Shown one piece after another: positions 39,359 through 47,086 of a stretch of DNA of 64,000 nucleotides; position 1 is the first letter of the stretch, and each line of letters opens with the position of its first letter. The position numbers and the translations under genes are program-made. Source of the DNA: Paracidobacterium acidisoli (GTDB lineage Bacteria > Acidobacteriota > Terriglobia > Terriglobales > Acidobacteriaceae); assembly GCF_003428625.2 (NCBI RefSeq), contig NZ_QVQT02000003.1, positions 248,001 through 312,000 on the forward strand, given 5' to 3'. The notes beneath the pieces are model-generated. The model saw only the letters and a list, made by a program, of their open reading frames with translations. It was not told the origin of the DNA and searched no databases.

Positions 39359-39604
39359 ATGAGAGAAGTTCAGGCATCCCAGGCAAAAACACACTTTCTG
39401 CAGCTCCTCGACGACGTGGAGCGCGGAGAAACCGTGGTGATTACCCGCCACGGCCGCCCCGTTGCCCGGTTGACATCGGAAGCCAGACCCGATCAAAACA
39501 AAGTCGCAGAGGCTTTTGCGGCACTTAAGGAATTTCGCCGCAGCAACGGTCGTATCACTGTCGAGGAGATACTCTCAGCGCGGGACGAAGGAAGAAAGTA
39601 CTGA
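39359..39604 (+). CDS. Phd/YefM-type antitoxin
   Basis: 81 residues. REVQASQAKTHFLQLLDDVERGETVVITRHGRPVARL is a canonical Phd/YefM N-domain. The C-terminus (AEAFAALKEFRRSNGRITVEEILSARDEG) is the toxin-binding helix. No Shine-Dalgarno sequence; the promoter geometry predicts a transcript starting at or next to the ATG. The stop overlaps the toxin ATG by one base. Confidence 0.92.
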   Translation: MREVQASQAKTHFLQLLDDVERGETVVITRHGRPVARLTSEARPDQNKVAEAFAALKEFRRSNGRITVEEILSARDEGRKY

Positions 39605-40014
39605 TGCCCTTTGTTCTGGACGCTTCCATTACCTTAAGCTGGTCATTCTCCGACGAAGGTCATCCTCATGCCGCTCTGGCAGAGAAACGTCTGCAGACCG
39701 ATCCCGCCGTAGTGCCCAGCCTTTGGTGGCTGGAAATTCGAAATGCTCTGTTGATGAACGAACGTCGCGGACGACTGACCGAAGCGAAGACCGCAGCTTT
39801 TCTGCGCTTCCTGTCCGGGCTTCCCATCACGCTCGATCGCGCGCCCAGTGAAGCGGAGGTGTTGCGCCTTGCCCGGACCCACCGGCTCACTGTCTACGAC
39901 GCGTGCTATCTCGAACTTGCGCAGCGCAATGGAACAGTCCTCGCCACGCTCGATGCGGACCTGATCCGCGCCGCGAAAGCAGAGGCCGTCCCCCTCATTG
40001 GTGAAGTCAGCTAA
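39604..40014 (+). CDS. vapC: PIN-domain toxin (VapC)
   Basis: 136 residues. PFVLDASITLSWSF (first Asp), PSLWWLEIRNALLMNERRGRL (Glu), RLTVYDACYLELAQRNGTVLATLDADL (remaining Asp residues) match the COG4113/VapC group. Predicted Mg-dependent RNase. It partners the upstream Phd antitoxin. It converges on the oxidoreductase gene with only 10 nt between stops. Confidence 0.92.
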   Translation: MPFVLDASITLSWSFSDEGHPHAALAEKRLQTDPAVVPSLWWLEIRNALLMNERRGRLTEAKTAAFLRFLSGLPITLDRAPSEAEVLRLARTHRLTVYDACYLELAQRNGTVLATLDADLIRAAKAEAVPLIGEVS

Positions 40015-40024
40015 CGGTCCGTCC

Positions 40025-41017
40025 TTACGGAACCGTCACCACAACCTTCCCGATCTGCGCGTTCGACTCCAGATACTGGTACGCCTCCACCACCTGTGCA
40101 AACGGAAATGTCTTCGCAATCTTCGGCTGAAAGCGCCCATCCGCCAGCCGGTCGAAGACATACTTCTTCGCCGCAGGCAGCCGCTCCGGATTCTGCGTGA
40201 ACTCCATCAGCGTATAGCCGCGAATGTTCAGGCCCTTCACCAGCGCCGTTACCAGCGGATACAGCGTCGGCTCCATCGAAAGCCATCCGTACTGAAAGAT
40301 GATCCCCTCCGGCGCCGCCACCTGCGCCAGCGTCTCCAGAAACGGCCCGGCCACCGGATCGAAGATCACCCGCGGACCCTTGCCGCCGGTAATCTCCGAC
40401 ACCCGCGCCACAAAATCCTCGTCCTCCGTCGCAATCACATGGTCCGCGCCCAGCGCAGCAATCTCGGCCTTCTTGCTGTTCTTTCTGGTCGTCGCGATCG
40501 ACACCGCGCCTTCCGCCTTCGCAATCTGGATCGCGGCCAGCCCCACGCTGCTCGACGCCGCCGGAATGATCACGAAATCCCCCTGCGTCAGCTTCGCAAT
40601 TCCGATCAGCGCGCCCCACGCCGTCACATATTGCATCCAGATCGCCGCGCCCTCCGCCGCAGAGAGGTTCGCCGGATACTCGCCCAGCGCGAACACCGGC
40701 GCAATCGCCTCCTCGGCCACCATCGGATACTGATTCATCGAAAACGCCGGAATCGTCGACACCCGCTTGCCCAGCCAGTTTTTGTCCACGTCCGGCCCCA
40801 CCGCTTCGACGACTCCCGCAGCCTCATATCCCAGCCCGGCGGGCAAACGCGCCTCCTCCACATACTGGCCGTGATAAAACATCGACTCCGCCCGGTTCAG
40901 CCCAATCGCCTCGACCCTCAGCCGCACTTCTCCCTTGCCCGGCTGCCGTGACGGCTGCTCTTCGAACTTCAGCTTCTCCGGCCCGCCGGCTTCATGAAAA
41001 CGAACGATCTTCGGCAT
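40025..41017 (-). CDS. Zinc-free medium-chain oxidoreductase (quinone-reductase-like)
   Basis: 330 residues from ATG 41017 (AAGGAG upstream). GroES-like N-domain: IVRFHEAGGPEKLKFEEQP, VEAIGLNRAESMFYHGQY, LGYEAAGVVEAVG. Nucleotide-binding domain: IPAASSSVGLAAIQIAKAEGA, a quinone-oxidoreductase-type AxxSxxG dinucleotide motif, then GADHVIATEDEDF. The Cys zinc ligands of alcohol dehydrogenases are missing. Likely NADPH-dependent reduction of quinones or enones. The gene converges on VapC and is divergent from a glutathione peroxidase, hinting at redox defence. Confidence 0.9.
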   Translation of the reverse strand: MPKIVRFHEAGGPEKLKFEEQPSRQPGKGEVRLRVEAIGLNRAESMFYHGQYVEEARLPAGLGYEAAGVVEAVGPDVDKNWLGKRVSTIPAFSMNQYPMVAEEAIAPVFALGEYPANLSAAEGAAIWMQYVTAWGALIGIAKLTQGDFVIIPAASSSVGLAAIQIAKAEGAVSIATTRKNSKKAEIAALGADHVIATEDEDFVARVSEITGGKGPRVIFDPVAGPFLETLAQVAAPEGIIFQYGWLSMEPTLYPLVTALVKGLNIRGYTLMEFTQNPERLPAAKKYVFDRLADGRFQPKIAKTFPFAQVVEAYQYLESNAQIGKVVVTVP

Positions 41018-41241
41018 TCCAATCTCCTTGTGCGCCGCCGTTCCCAGCCCGCTTCTGAAAACCCAGCCCGCTCCCGAACGACGGCATGCGTTTTGGATGG
41101 ACGACCCCACCGAGCCGATGCAGAAGTCGTTTCCCGATAAACCCCGGCAATCCCCCGCCAAAGCCACGCAGCCTGATTTTCACGTAACTCCGCGCGCGTC
41201 CCAAGCATCTACCTGGAAACAACCTCATCGACGGAGCCATC

Positions 41242-41805
41242 ATGAGCACACCGATCTACGACATCCCTGTAAACCGCATCACCGGCGAGCCTGCCACGCT
41301 GCGCGAGTTTCAGGGCAATGTCGCCCTCGTCGTCAACGTCGCCTCAAAGTGCGGTCTCACGCCTCAGTACGAAGGCCTCGAAAAGATCTACCGCCAGTAC
41401 CGCGACCGCGGCTTCGTCGTGCTCGGCTTTCCCGCCAACGACTTCGCCGGCCAGGAGCCCGGAACCAACGCCGAAATCCAGTCCTTCTGCACGCTGAACT
41501 TTGGCGTCGAGTTCCCGCTCTACGAAAAAATCACCGTCACCGGCGACGCCACGCATCCGCTCTATCAGGCCCTTATCGCTGCCGAACCCGAATCAACGAC
41601 GCCGAACCCGGGAAAGTTTCGCGCCGACCTCGAAGGCTATGGCCTCGTCACGAACCCCGCCCCCGGCATCCTCTGGAACTTTGAAAAGTTCCTGCTTAAC
41701 CGTAAAGGCAACGTTGTCGCCCGCTTCTCGCCCGAGTTGACGCCGGAAGATCCGGTGATCACGGCCGCGATTGAGAAGGAGATAACAGCGGATTCATTTT
41801 CATGA
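41242..41805 (+). CDS. Glutathione peroxidase family protein (thioredoxin fold)
   Basis: 187 residues. VALVVNVASKCGLTPQYEGLEKIY contains the peroxidatic Cys37 (a Cys, not Sec). FVVLGFPANDFAGQEPGTNAEIQSFC and LWNFEKFLLNRKGNVVARFSP follow with the Gln and Trp of the tetrad. It reduces peroxides, in bacteria often with thioredoxin. GGAG 6 nt upstream. Slightly longer than BtuE-type enzymes because of an EPESTTPNPGKF insertion around residue 115. Confidence 0.94.
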   Translation: MSTPIYDIPVNRITGEPATLREFQGNVALVVNVASKCGLTPQYEGLEKIYRQYRDRGFVVLGFPANDFAGQEPGTNAEIQSFCTLNFGVEFPLYEKITVTGDATHPLYQALIAAEPESTTPNPGKFRADLEGYGLVTNPAPGILWNFEKFLLNRKGNVVARFSPELTPEDPVITAAIEKEITADSFS

Positions 41806-42015
41806 AATCCGTATCCCGCACAATATTCCATGTCTGAACAGTCATATCTGAAGGTTGCGGTTTCTACTCTGCCAGGAGATAGTAGCCTGTAAGTACACAG
41901 TGGAAGCTTTGCCGGTGATGCCTGTTGCGGGCGAAAGAAGATCTGGAACCGTGCGGATTCCCCTCATGGATTCAGGACTGCCTGGCATCTCCGGAAAATT
42001 GGGCAAAGGAGATTT
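41806..42015. other. Intergenic gap, no gene seen
   Basis: 210 nt between glutathione peroxidase and a methyltransferase gene. AT-richer near 41800-41890. No clear terminator hairpin or promoter was recognised, apart from the GGAG ribosome-binding site of the next gene. Confidence 0.4.
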
Positions 42016-42855
42016 ATGAGCACGCAGGAGCGCGTTTTTTCCCTCATGGCCAGGCCGGTTCCGCTGAGAACGCTGGCCATCCGCAAACTGCTCCGTACCT
42101 GGCCGACAGGCTCTTATCGTTCCCGGTTGTATCTTGGAGCCGTCAATCGTCCTCATTACGGATGGTGCCTCTACCATGCCGCAGAGGAAGCAAAAGCGCT
42201 TGGATACAAGGCGATCACTGTTCTGGAGTTCGGAGTGGCCGGCGGGAACGGGCTTATCTGTCTCTGCGAGCACAAAAGAGCGATTGAGAAAGAGATGGGT
42301 GTAGAGGTTCGGGTCGTGGGGTTCGATACGGGGAAGGGACTTCCGCCAAGCAGCGACCCGCGTGATCTGCTGTACTGCTGGCCTCCGGGCTCCTACGAGA
42401 TGGACCGTCCCGCTCTGGAGGCGCGCATCGCTGGGCGGGCTGAGCTGGTCATCGGAGATGTAGCACAGACAGTGATCGGATGGGAGCCAGCGGCGCATGC
42501 CCCGATTGGGGCTATTATGTTCGACCTGGACTTCTACTCATCCACGATGGCGGCGTTCGGTATTCTCAGCCAGGCGAACACTCTTCCGCGTATCTGGTGC
42601 TACTTCGATGACATCCGGGGATATCCGGAGAATGCCTATACCGACGGCATCGGCGAGCGGGAGGCGATCCGGCAGTTCAACCTCGCTCCGGAGCGGAAGC
42701 AGCTCCGTGATCACCTCTCTCCGGCCTATACATTCAAGGCCGTGCCGCCGGAAGCCTGGCATGAGGACATCTATCTCTACCATCGCCTTAACCATCCCAA
42801 TTACAATACCTGTCTTACGAAAGAAGAAAAGTCTCAGCTGAGACTTGCGAACTGA
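42016..42855 (+). CDS. Class I SAM-dependent methyltransferase-like protein
   Basis: 279 residues with AAAGGAG upstream. ITVLEFGVAGGNGLICLCEHKRAI is the SAM motif I. VRVVGFDTGKGLPPSSDPRD is motif II with the acidic ribose ligand. GAIMFDLDFYSSTMAAFGIL carries a DxD-like motif as in TylF/MycF-type metal-dependent methyltransferases, and WCYFDDIRGYPENAYTDGIGE follows. The acceptor is unknown; similar proteins modify surface sugars. No glycan cluster is nearby. Confidence 0.75.
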   Translation: MSTQERVFSLMARPVPLRTLAIRKLLRTWPTGSYRSRLYLGAVNRPHYGWCLYHAAEEAKALGYKAITVLEFGVAGGNGLICLCEHKRAIEKEMGVEVRVVGFDTGKGLPPSSDPRDLLYCWPPGSYEMDRPALEARIAGRAELVIGDVAQTVIGWEPAAHAPIGAIMFDLDFYSSTMAAFGILSQANTLPRIWCYFDDIRGYPENAYTDGIGEREAIRQFNLAPERKQLRDHLSPAYTFKAVPPEAWHEDIYLYHRLNHPNYNTCLTKEEKSQLRLAN

Positions 42856-42902
42856 CAGCGGCAGGACGTTTGCTGTAAGGCGTATCCGGAGACGGAACCG
42901 CC

Positions 42903-44183
42903 TTACACCCACTCGCCCTGCCGCATCAGCGGCTCGACGGTGCCCGTCGCGGTAATGCCATCGAGGTCGATCTTTCCCGACCCAATCATCCAGTCCACAT
43001 GGATCAGGCTGTCGTTCGCGCCCTTCGCCGCCAGCTCTTCCGGCGTCAGCTTGTCGCCATTTTTCAGGCAGCTGCTGTACGCCTGTCCCAGAGCGATATG
43101 GCACGCGGCATTCTCATCGAACAGCGTGTTCAGAAACAGCAGGCCGCTCGCCGCAATCGGAGACGAATGCGGAACCAGCGCCACTTCGCCCAGCTTCCGC
43201 GCGCCCTCGTCCGTGTCGATCATCTTCTGCAGCACTTCCTGGCCTTTGGTCGCGCGCGCCTCCACAATGCGCCCGCCCTCAAAGCGCACCGAGATGCCCT
43301 CGATCATCGTCCCCTGATGCGACAGCGGCTTGGTCGCCGTCACCGTGCCTTCCGTGCGGTCCTTGTGCGGCGTTGTGAAAACCTCTTCCGTCGGCATGTT
43401 GGGAATGCAGTACCGCCCGTTGCCCGCCGTCGTTCCGCCGCCCAGCCACAGGTGATCGTCTGCCAGGCCGACACGTAAATCGGTCCCCGGCCCACGAAAA
43501 TGCAGCGTCGCGTAGCGCTTCTCGTTCATCGTCGCTGCACGCCGATGCAGGTTGGCATCATGCTGCTTCCACGCTTCTACCGGGTCCGTCAGGTCGGCCC
43601 TCGACGCGGCAAAGATTGCATCCCACAACTTCGCCAGCGCCGCTTCCGGCGCCAGATCGGGAAACACCGCCGCGGCCCACGCCGGCGTCGCGCACGAAAC
43701 GATCGTCCAGTTAATCTCGTGCCGCGTAATCAGCTCCAGCGCCGGACGGTACGCCTTCGACACCGCGCGATTCGCGCGCCCCACCTTTTCCGGGTCCTCC
43801 TGCGACAGCAGCGAAGGATTCCCGCCCGCCACCGCCAGCCGCGCCGCGCCCTCTTTAAACGCCGCCGCCATGCCGTCATAGAGCCATGAAGCCGCCGTAT
43901 CGAAGCCCGCATCCGCTCCATAGCGATAGCGCAGCAGCGTCGACTCCTCATCGGTGAAGAACGTCGTCACCAGCGCCGCGCCTGCCTTGTACGCATGTTC
44001 GGTAATGCGCCGCACCAGCGGCAGTGCGTCCAGCGTCGCGGTCATCACCAGCTGCTGTCCGGGAGCCAGCCCCAGGCCGGTGCGAATGGCAACCTCGCCC
44101 AGGCGATCGAGCTTCCGTTCAAACTCCTGCTGTGAAGACTGCGTGTCGGCTTTGGTATCGGCGAATGCGGTTGCGGGATTCAT
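42903..44183 (-). CDS. M29-family aminopeptidase
   Basis: 426 residues from ATG 44183; GGAG 5 nt upstream picks it over a start six codons earlier. The M29 (aminopeptidase T/S) pattern is present: NMPTEEVFTTPHKDRTEGTV, SHQGTMIEGISVRFEGGRI, EVALVPHSSPI, FLNTLFDENAACHIALG and HVDWMIGSGKIDLDGI, supplying the Glu/Glu/His/Tyr/His/Asp two-metal site. It removes N-terminal amino acids from peptides in the cytoplasm. It follows prmC by 14 nt and is likely part of a prfA-brnTA-prmC-M29 transcript. Confidence 0.93.
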   Translation of the reverse strand: MNPATAFADTKADTQSSQQEFERKLDRLGEVAIRTGLGLAPGQQLVMTATLDALPLVRRITEHAYKAGAALVTTFFTDEESTLLRYRYGADAGFDTAASWLYDGMAAAFKEGAARLAVAGGNPSLLSQEDPEKVGRANRAVSKAYRPALELITRHEINWTIVSCATPAWAAAVFPDLAPEAALAKLWDAIFAASRADLTDPVEAWKQHDANLHRRAATMNEKRYATLHFRGPGTDLRVGLADDHLWLGGGTTAGNGRYCIPNMPTEEVFTTPHKDRTEGTVTATKPLSHQGTMIEGISVRFEGGRIVEARATKGQEVLQKMIDTDEGARKLGEVALVPHSSPIAASGLLFLNTLFDENAACHIALGQAYSSCLKNGDKLTPEELAAKGANDSLIHVDWMIGSGKIDLDGITATGTVEPLMRQGEWV

Positions 44184-44197
44184 CACGTCTCCTATTG

Positions 44198-45031
44198 TCA
44201 CGCCCCGCGCCGCGCGATGGCAACGCGCGGAATCCCCTGCAGGTCATCCACAAACTCCACGTCGCTCCAGCCCGCCAGCAATCCGGTCAGCGCCTCGCGC
44301 TGCCCATGGCCCATCTCCAGCATCAGCCAGCCACCTGCAGCCAGCGCCTCACGCGCCTGCGGAATCAGCCGCTCATAGATATCAAGCCCCGTCGCGCCCG
44401 CAAACAGCGCCGTATGCGGCTCGTAGTCGCGCACCTGTGTTTCAAGAAGTTCGCCGCTTGCAATATATGGAGGGTTCGAAACGACCGCATCGAATCGCTC
44501 GCCCTGCACTGCGCCCAGCAGATCGGACGGAAGAAACCGCATCCGCTCCTCGACGCCATGAGCCTGAGCATTACCCTGTGCAACCGCCAGCGCGGCCTGC
44601 GAAATATCGAGCGCCGTCACCTGCGCCCGCGGCAGCACATGCGCCAGCGCCACAGCAATCGCGCCCGACCCGGTTCCGACATCGGCCACGCGCAGCGCAG
44701 CATCCCGGCTCACTCTCGCCAGCAAAGCCTCTACAAGATGTTCGGTTTCGGGGCGGGGAATCAGCACATCGGGCGTCACGCGAAAGCGCAGCCCATAAAA
44801 CTCCTGCTCGCCCAGAATGTACTGCACCGGCTCCTGTGCCGCCCGCCGCCTAATCCACGCCTGATAGCAGTCAATATGTTCCTGCGAAATCTCTTCATCC
44901 GGATGCGTCAGCAGCCACGCCCGGTCGCGCCCTACCGCCCGCAGCAAGAGCAGCTCCGTATCGCGTCGGCCGGTCGGCAGATGCGCCAACCGTGCAGCGC
45001 CTTCACTCAGTACCGTACGAAGCGTTGCCAT
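44198..45031 (-). CDS. prmC: Release factor glutamine N5-methyltransferase
   Basis: 277 residues from ATG 45031 (an alternative start lies three codons upstream). N-terminal helical domain: RRDTELLLLRAVGRDRAWL and PVQYILGEQEFYGLRFRVTPDVLIPRPETEHLV. SAM domain: RVADVGTGSGAIAVALAHVLP, TALDIS. FDAVVSNPPYIA holds the catalytic NPPY. It methylates the GGQ glutamine of RF1/RF2. prfA lies upstream in the same direction, but a BrnTA module separates the two. Confidence 0.96.
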   Translation of the reverse strand: MATLRTVLSEGAARLAHLPTGRRDTELLLLRAVGRDRAWLLTHPDEEISQEHIDCYQAWIRRRAAQEPVQYILGEQEFYGLRFRVTPDVLIPRPETEHLVEALLARVSRDAALRVADVGTGSGAIAVALAHVLPRAQVTALDISQAALAVAQGNAQAHGVEERMRFLPSDLLGAVQGERFDAVVSNPPYIASGELLETQVRDYEPHTALFAGATGLDIYERLIPQAREALAAGGWLMLEMGHGQREALTGLLAGWSDVEFVDDLQGIPRVAIARRGA

Positions 45032-45072
45032 AGCTCTCAATCAGGAATGGCGGCGAAGCCGCGCCCGCAAGC

Positions 45073-45369
45073 CTACGACGCGGCGTTGCGCCGTCGGGCC
45101 TGCCGGGCAAGCCACGCGCGGATAGCTTCTTCCAGATGCAGTTCCCAGTTGGCGGTGGACTGGAGCTGATCGACGACATCACTCGAAAGGCTGACGGAAA
45201 TCTGCTTCCGAGCCGGTTTCTTTTCCGCCTCGGGAGCAGACTTCAGAGAGCGCAGCTTGCGCTGAAGCGATTCGGGAAGCTGCGAAAAGCTTTTGGCGCG
45301 GGCAAAGTCTTCCTCGGTCCACTCCGGATTTTCATCGTCGATCAGCTCAGGGTTGACAGGCTTCGGCAT
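45073..45369 (-). CDS. brnA: BrnA-type antitoxin
   Basis: 98 residues. The N-terminal half is acidic (NPELIDDENPEWTEEDFARAKSFSQLPE) and binds toxin. The C-terminal half (KKPARKQISVSLSSDVVDQL, TANWELHLEEAIRAWLAR) is a ribbon-helix-helix DNA-binding domain. It overlaps brnT by 23 nt, as usual in this family, and should repress the shared promoter. Confidence 0.92.
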   Translation of the reverse strand: MPKPVNPELIDDENPEWTEEDFARAKSFSQLPESLQRKLRSLKSAPEAEKKPARKQISVSLSSDVVDQLQSTANWELHLEEAIRAWLARQARRRNAAS

Positions 45370-45622
45370 ATCGCTTTCTCTCCTTTCGGTTCGCTGTTCT
45401 CAGGCTTATGACGCGAACAGATTCGCCCCGGAATGTAAACACCAGCGCATAAAGCTTATCGTTAATCCAGCCAAGAGAGCGATATCGTTTTTCGCCGTAG
45501 TCGCGGCGGGTGTCTTCCACTGTGACCGCTGTCTGAAAATCAAACTCCGCAGCGAGCGTAAAGGGAAGGCCGCGTTCACGGACATTGCGCTCATTCTTGG
45601 CCGCATCAAACGTGATCTTCAC
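45347..45622 (-). CDS. brnT: BrnT-type ribonuclease toxin
   Basis: 91 residues from a GTG at 45622. ITFDAAKNERNVRERGLPF, AVTVEDTRRDYGEKRYRSLGWINDKLYALVFT and VRVISLRTANRKERKRYAEA are the BrnT RelE-fold signatures; R/E/R residues near the end form the active site. It cleaves RNA and halts translation. The module is wedged between prfA and prmC. Confidence 0.93.
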   Translation of the reverse strand: MKITFDAAKNERNVRERGLPFTLAAEFDFQTAVTVEDTRRDYGEKRYRSLGWINDKLYALVFTFRGESVRVISLRTANRKERKRYAEACQP

Positions 45623-45657
45623 CCCCGCACAATAAGAGCCTGCTGTCTTCTCCGCAA
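45623..45657 (-). promoter_or_regulatory. Predicted promoter of brnTA
   Basis: Minus strand TTGCGG (45657-45652), a 17-nt spacer, TATTGT (45634-45629), then GCGGGG and the GTG start: again exactly 6 nt between -10 and start codon. It lies only 24-59 nt after the prfA stop, so brnTA may have its own promoter. No clear palindrome found. Confidence 0.45.
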
Positions 45658-45680
45658 GAGTACGTCCGTGCAGTCTGCAC

Positions 45681-46757
45681 TCAGGCGGCTGCTTCGGCCT
45701 CAGCCTTCAGCCGCTCTGCATTGAAGTGTGCAATCAGCGCGTCGATCACCGGCTGCAGCCGTCCTTCCATCACATCGGCAAGCTGATGGATGGTCAGTCC
45801 GATGCGATGATCCGTCAGCCGGTTCTGCGGAAAGTTGTACGTGCGAATCTTTTCGCTGCGGTCGCCCGATCCCACCTGCTGCTTCCGCTCCTTCGCCAGC
45901 GCCTGCTGCTGCCGCTCCATCTCCACTTCATACAGGCGCGAGCGCAGCACGCGCATCGCCTTCTCGCGATTCTTGATCTGCGATTTCTCGTCCTGGCAGC
46001 TCACCACCGTATTCGTCGGCAGATGCGTAATGCGCACCGCCGAATACGTCGTGTTCACCGACTGCCCGCCCGGCCCCGACGAGCAGAACGTATCGATGCG
46101 AATGTCCTTCGCCTCGATCTTCACATCCACTTCCTCCGCCTCCGGCAGCACCGCTACCGTAATCGCCGACGTATGCACGCGCCCCTGCGTCTCCGTTGCC
46201 GGAACCCGCTGCACCCGATGCACGCCGCTCTCGTACTTGAGCTGCGAGTACACCCGGTCGCCTTCGATAATCGCGATCACTTCCTTCAGTCCGCCCACCG
46301 ACGACTCCGACGAAGACAGCACCTCCACCTTCCACCGGTGCTGCTCCGCAAACCGCGAGTACATGCGAAACATCTCCGCCGCAAACAACGACGCCTCATC
46401 GCCGCCCGTGCCTGCACGGATTTCGACAACCACGTTCTTCTCATCGTTCGGGTCTTTGGGCAGCAGCAGCACCTTCAGCTCTTCCTCGACCTTCGGCTCG
46501 CGCTCTTCGAGCTGCGCCAGCTCCTCTTCGGCCATCGTGCGAATCTCCGCATCGCTCTCGTTCAGCATGCCCTTCGCATCGGCAATGCCCGTGCGAACCT
46601 CGCGATACTCGCGAAACTTATCGACCACCGGCTCCAGCTCGCGGTGCTGCTTCGCGATCTTCTGATACTTCTGCTGGTCGGAGATAATCTCCGGCTCGGC
46701 CATCTGCCGTCCCAGCTCTTCATAGCGGGCTTCAATCTGTTCCAGGCGTTCAAACAT
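45681..46757 (-). CDS. prfA: Peptide chain release factor 1
   Basis: 358 residues. N-terminal coiled helices (~1-100), [41 protein letters not shown] with the PAT tripeptide that reads [18 protein letters not shown] with the GGQ loop, and [15 protein letters not shown]. It ends peptide synthesis. The Gln in GGQ is the PrmC target, and prmC lies downstream. Confidence 0.97.
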   Translation of the reverse strand: MFERLEQIEARYEELGRQMAEPEIISDQQKYQKIAKQHRELEPVVDKFREYREVRTGIADAKGMLNESDAEIRTMAEEELAQLEEREPKVEEELKVLLLPKDPNDEKNVVVEIRAGTGGDEASLFAAEMFRMYSRFAEQHRWKVEVLSSSESSVGGLKEVIAIIEGDRVYSQLKYESGVHRVQRVPATETQGRVHTSAITVAVLPEAEEVDVKIEAKDIRIDTFCSSGPGGQSVNTTYSAVRITHLPTNTVVSCQDEKSQIKNREKAMRVLRSRLYEVEMERQQQALAKERKQQVGSGDRSEKIRTYNFPQNRLTDHRIGLTIHQLADVMEGRLQPVIDALIAHFNAERLKAEAEAAA

Positions 46758-47086
46758 GGTGTGCTCTCAGGGGCGTTTCAAAGATCAATTTCGATGGGAA
46801 GGGTGAAGCGGAGCGACAGCGGCTGGGAGCCGCTAACGCGTTTCCAGGAACGCTGTCTCTCGAAGCCCACGCTCCTGAGCTGGCGCGACCATCAGGGAGC
46901 GCCGGCGCTGCGCGAACTTCAACGAGGACGCCGTATCCCTGGAAACGTCGTAGAGAAGGGTGCCGAAGGTGAAACTCTGCCGCATCTGTCTTAGTTTACC
47001 GCTCTTTTGGATGCGCCGCAGCCAGAAAAGACGCTGCACGCCGCCCGCCCATCGACCATCTATAGTCAACTGGGGAGCCATCCGGA
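46758..47086. other. Divergent intergenic region prfA/ligase with nested inverted repeats
   Basis: 329 nt. A perfect hairpin AGCGGCT-GGG-AGCCGCT lies at 46818-46834. Farther arms CGTTTCCAGG (46839-46848) and CCTGGAAACG (46938-46947) could enclose a ~110-nt structured RNA. A minus open frame at 46833-47081 covers part of this but has no known product. No gene is called. Confidence 0.45.

Noticed and set aside
46833-47081. 82-codon minus frame between prfA and the ligase
   Set aside because: Arg-rich with no motif; the region is better described as inverted repeats.
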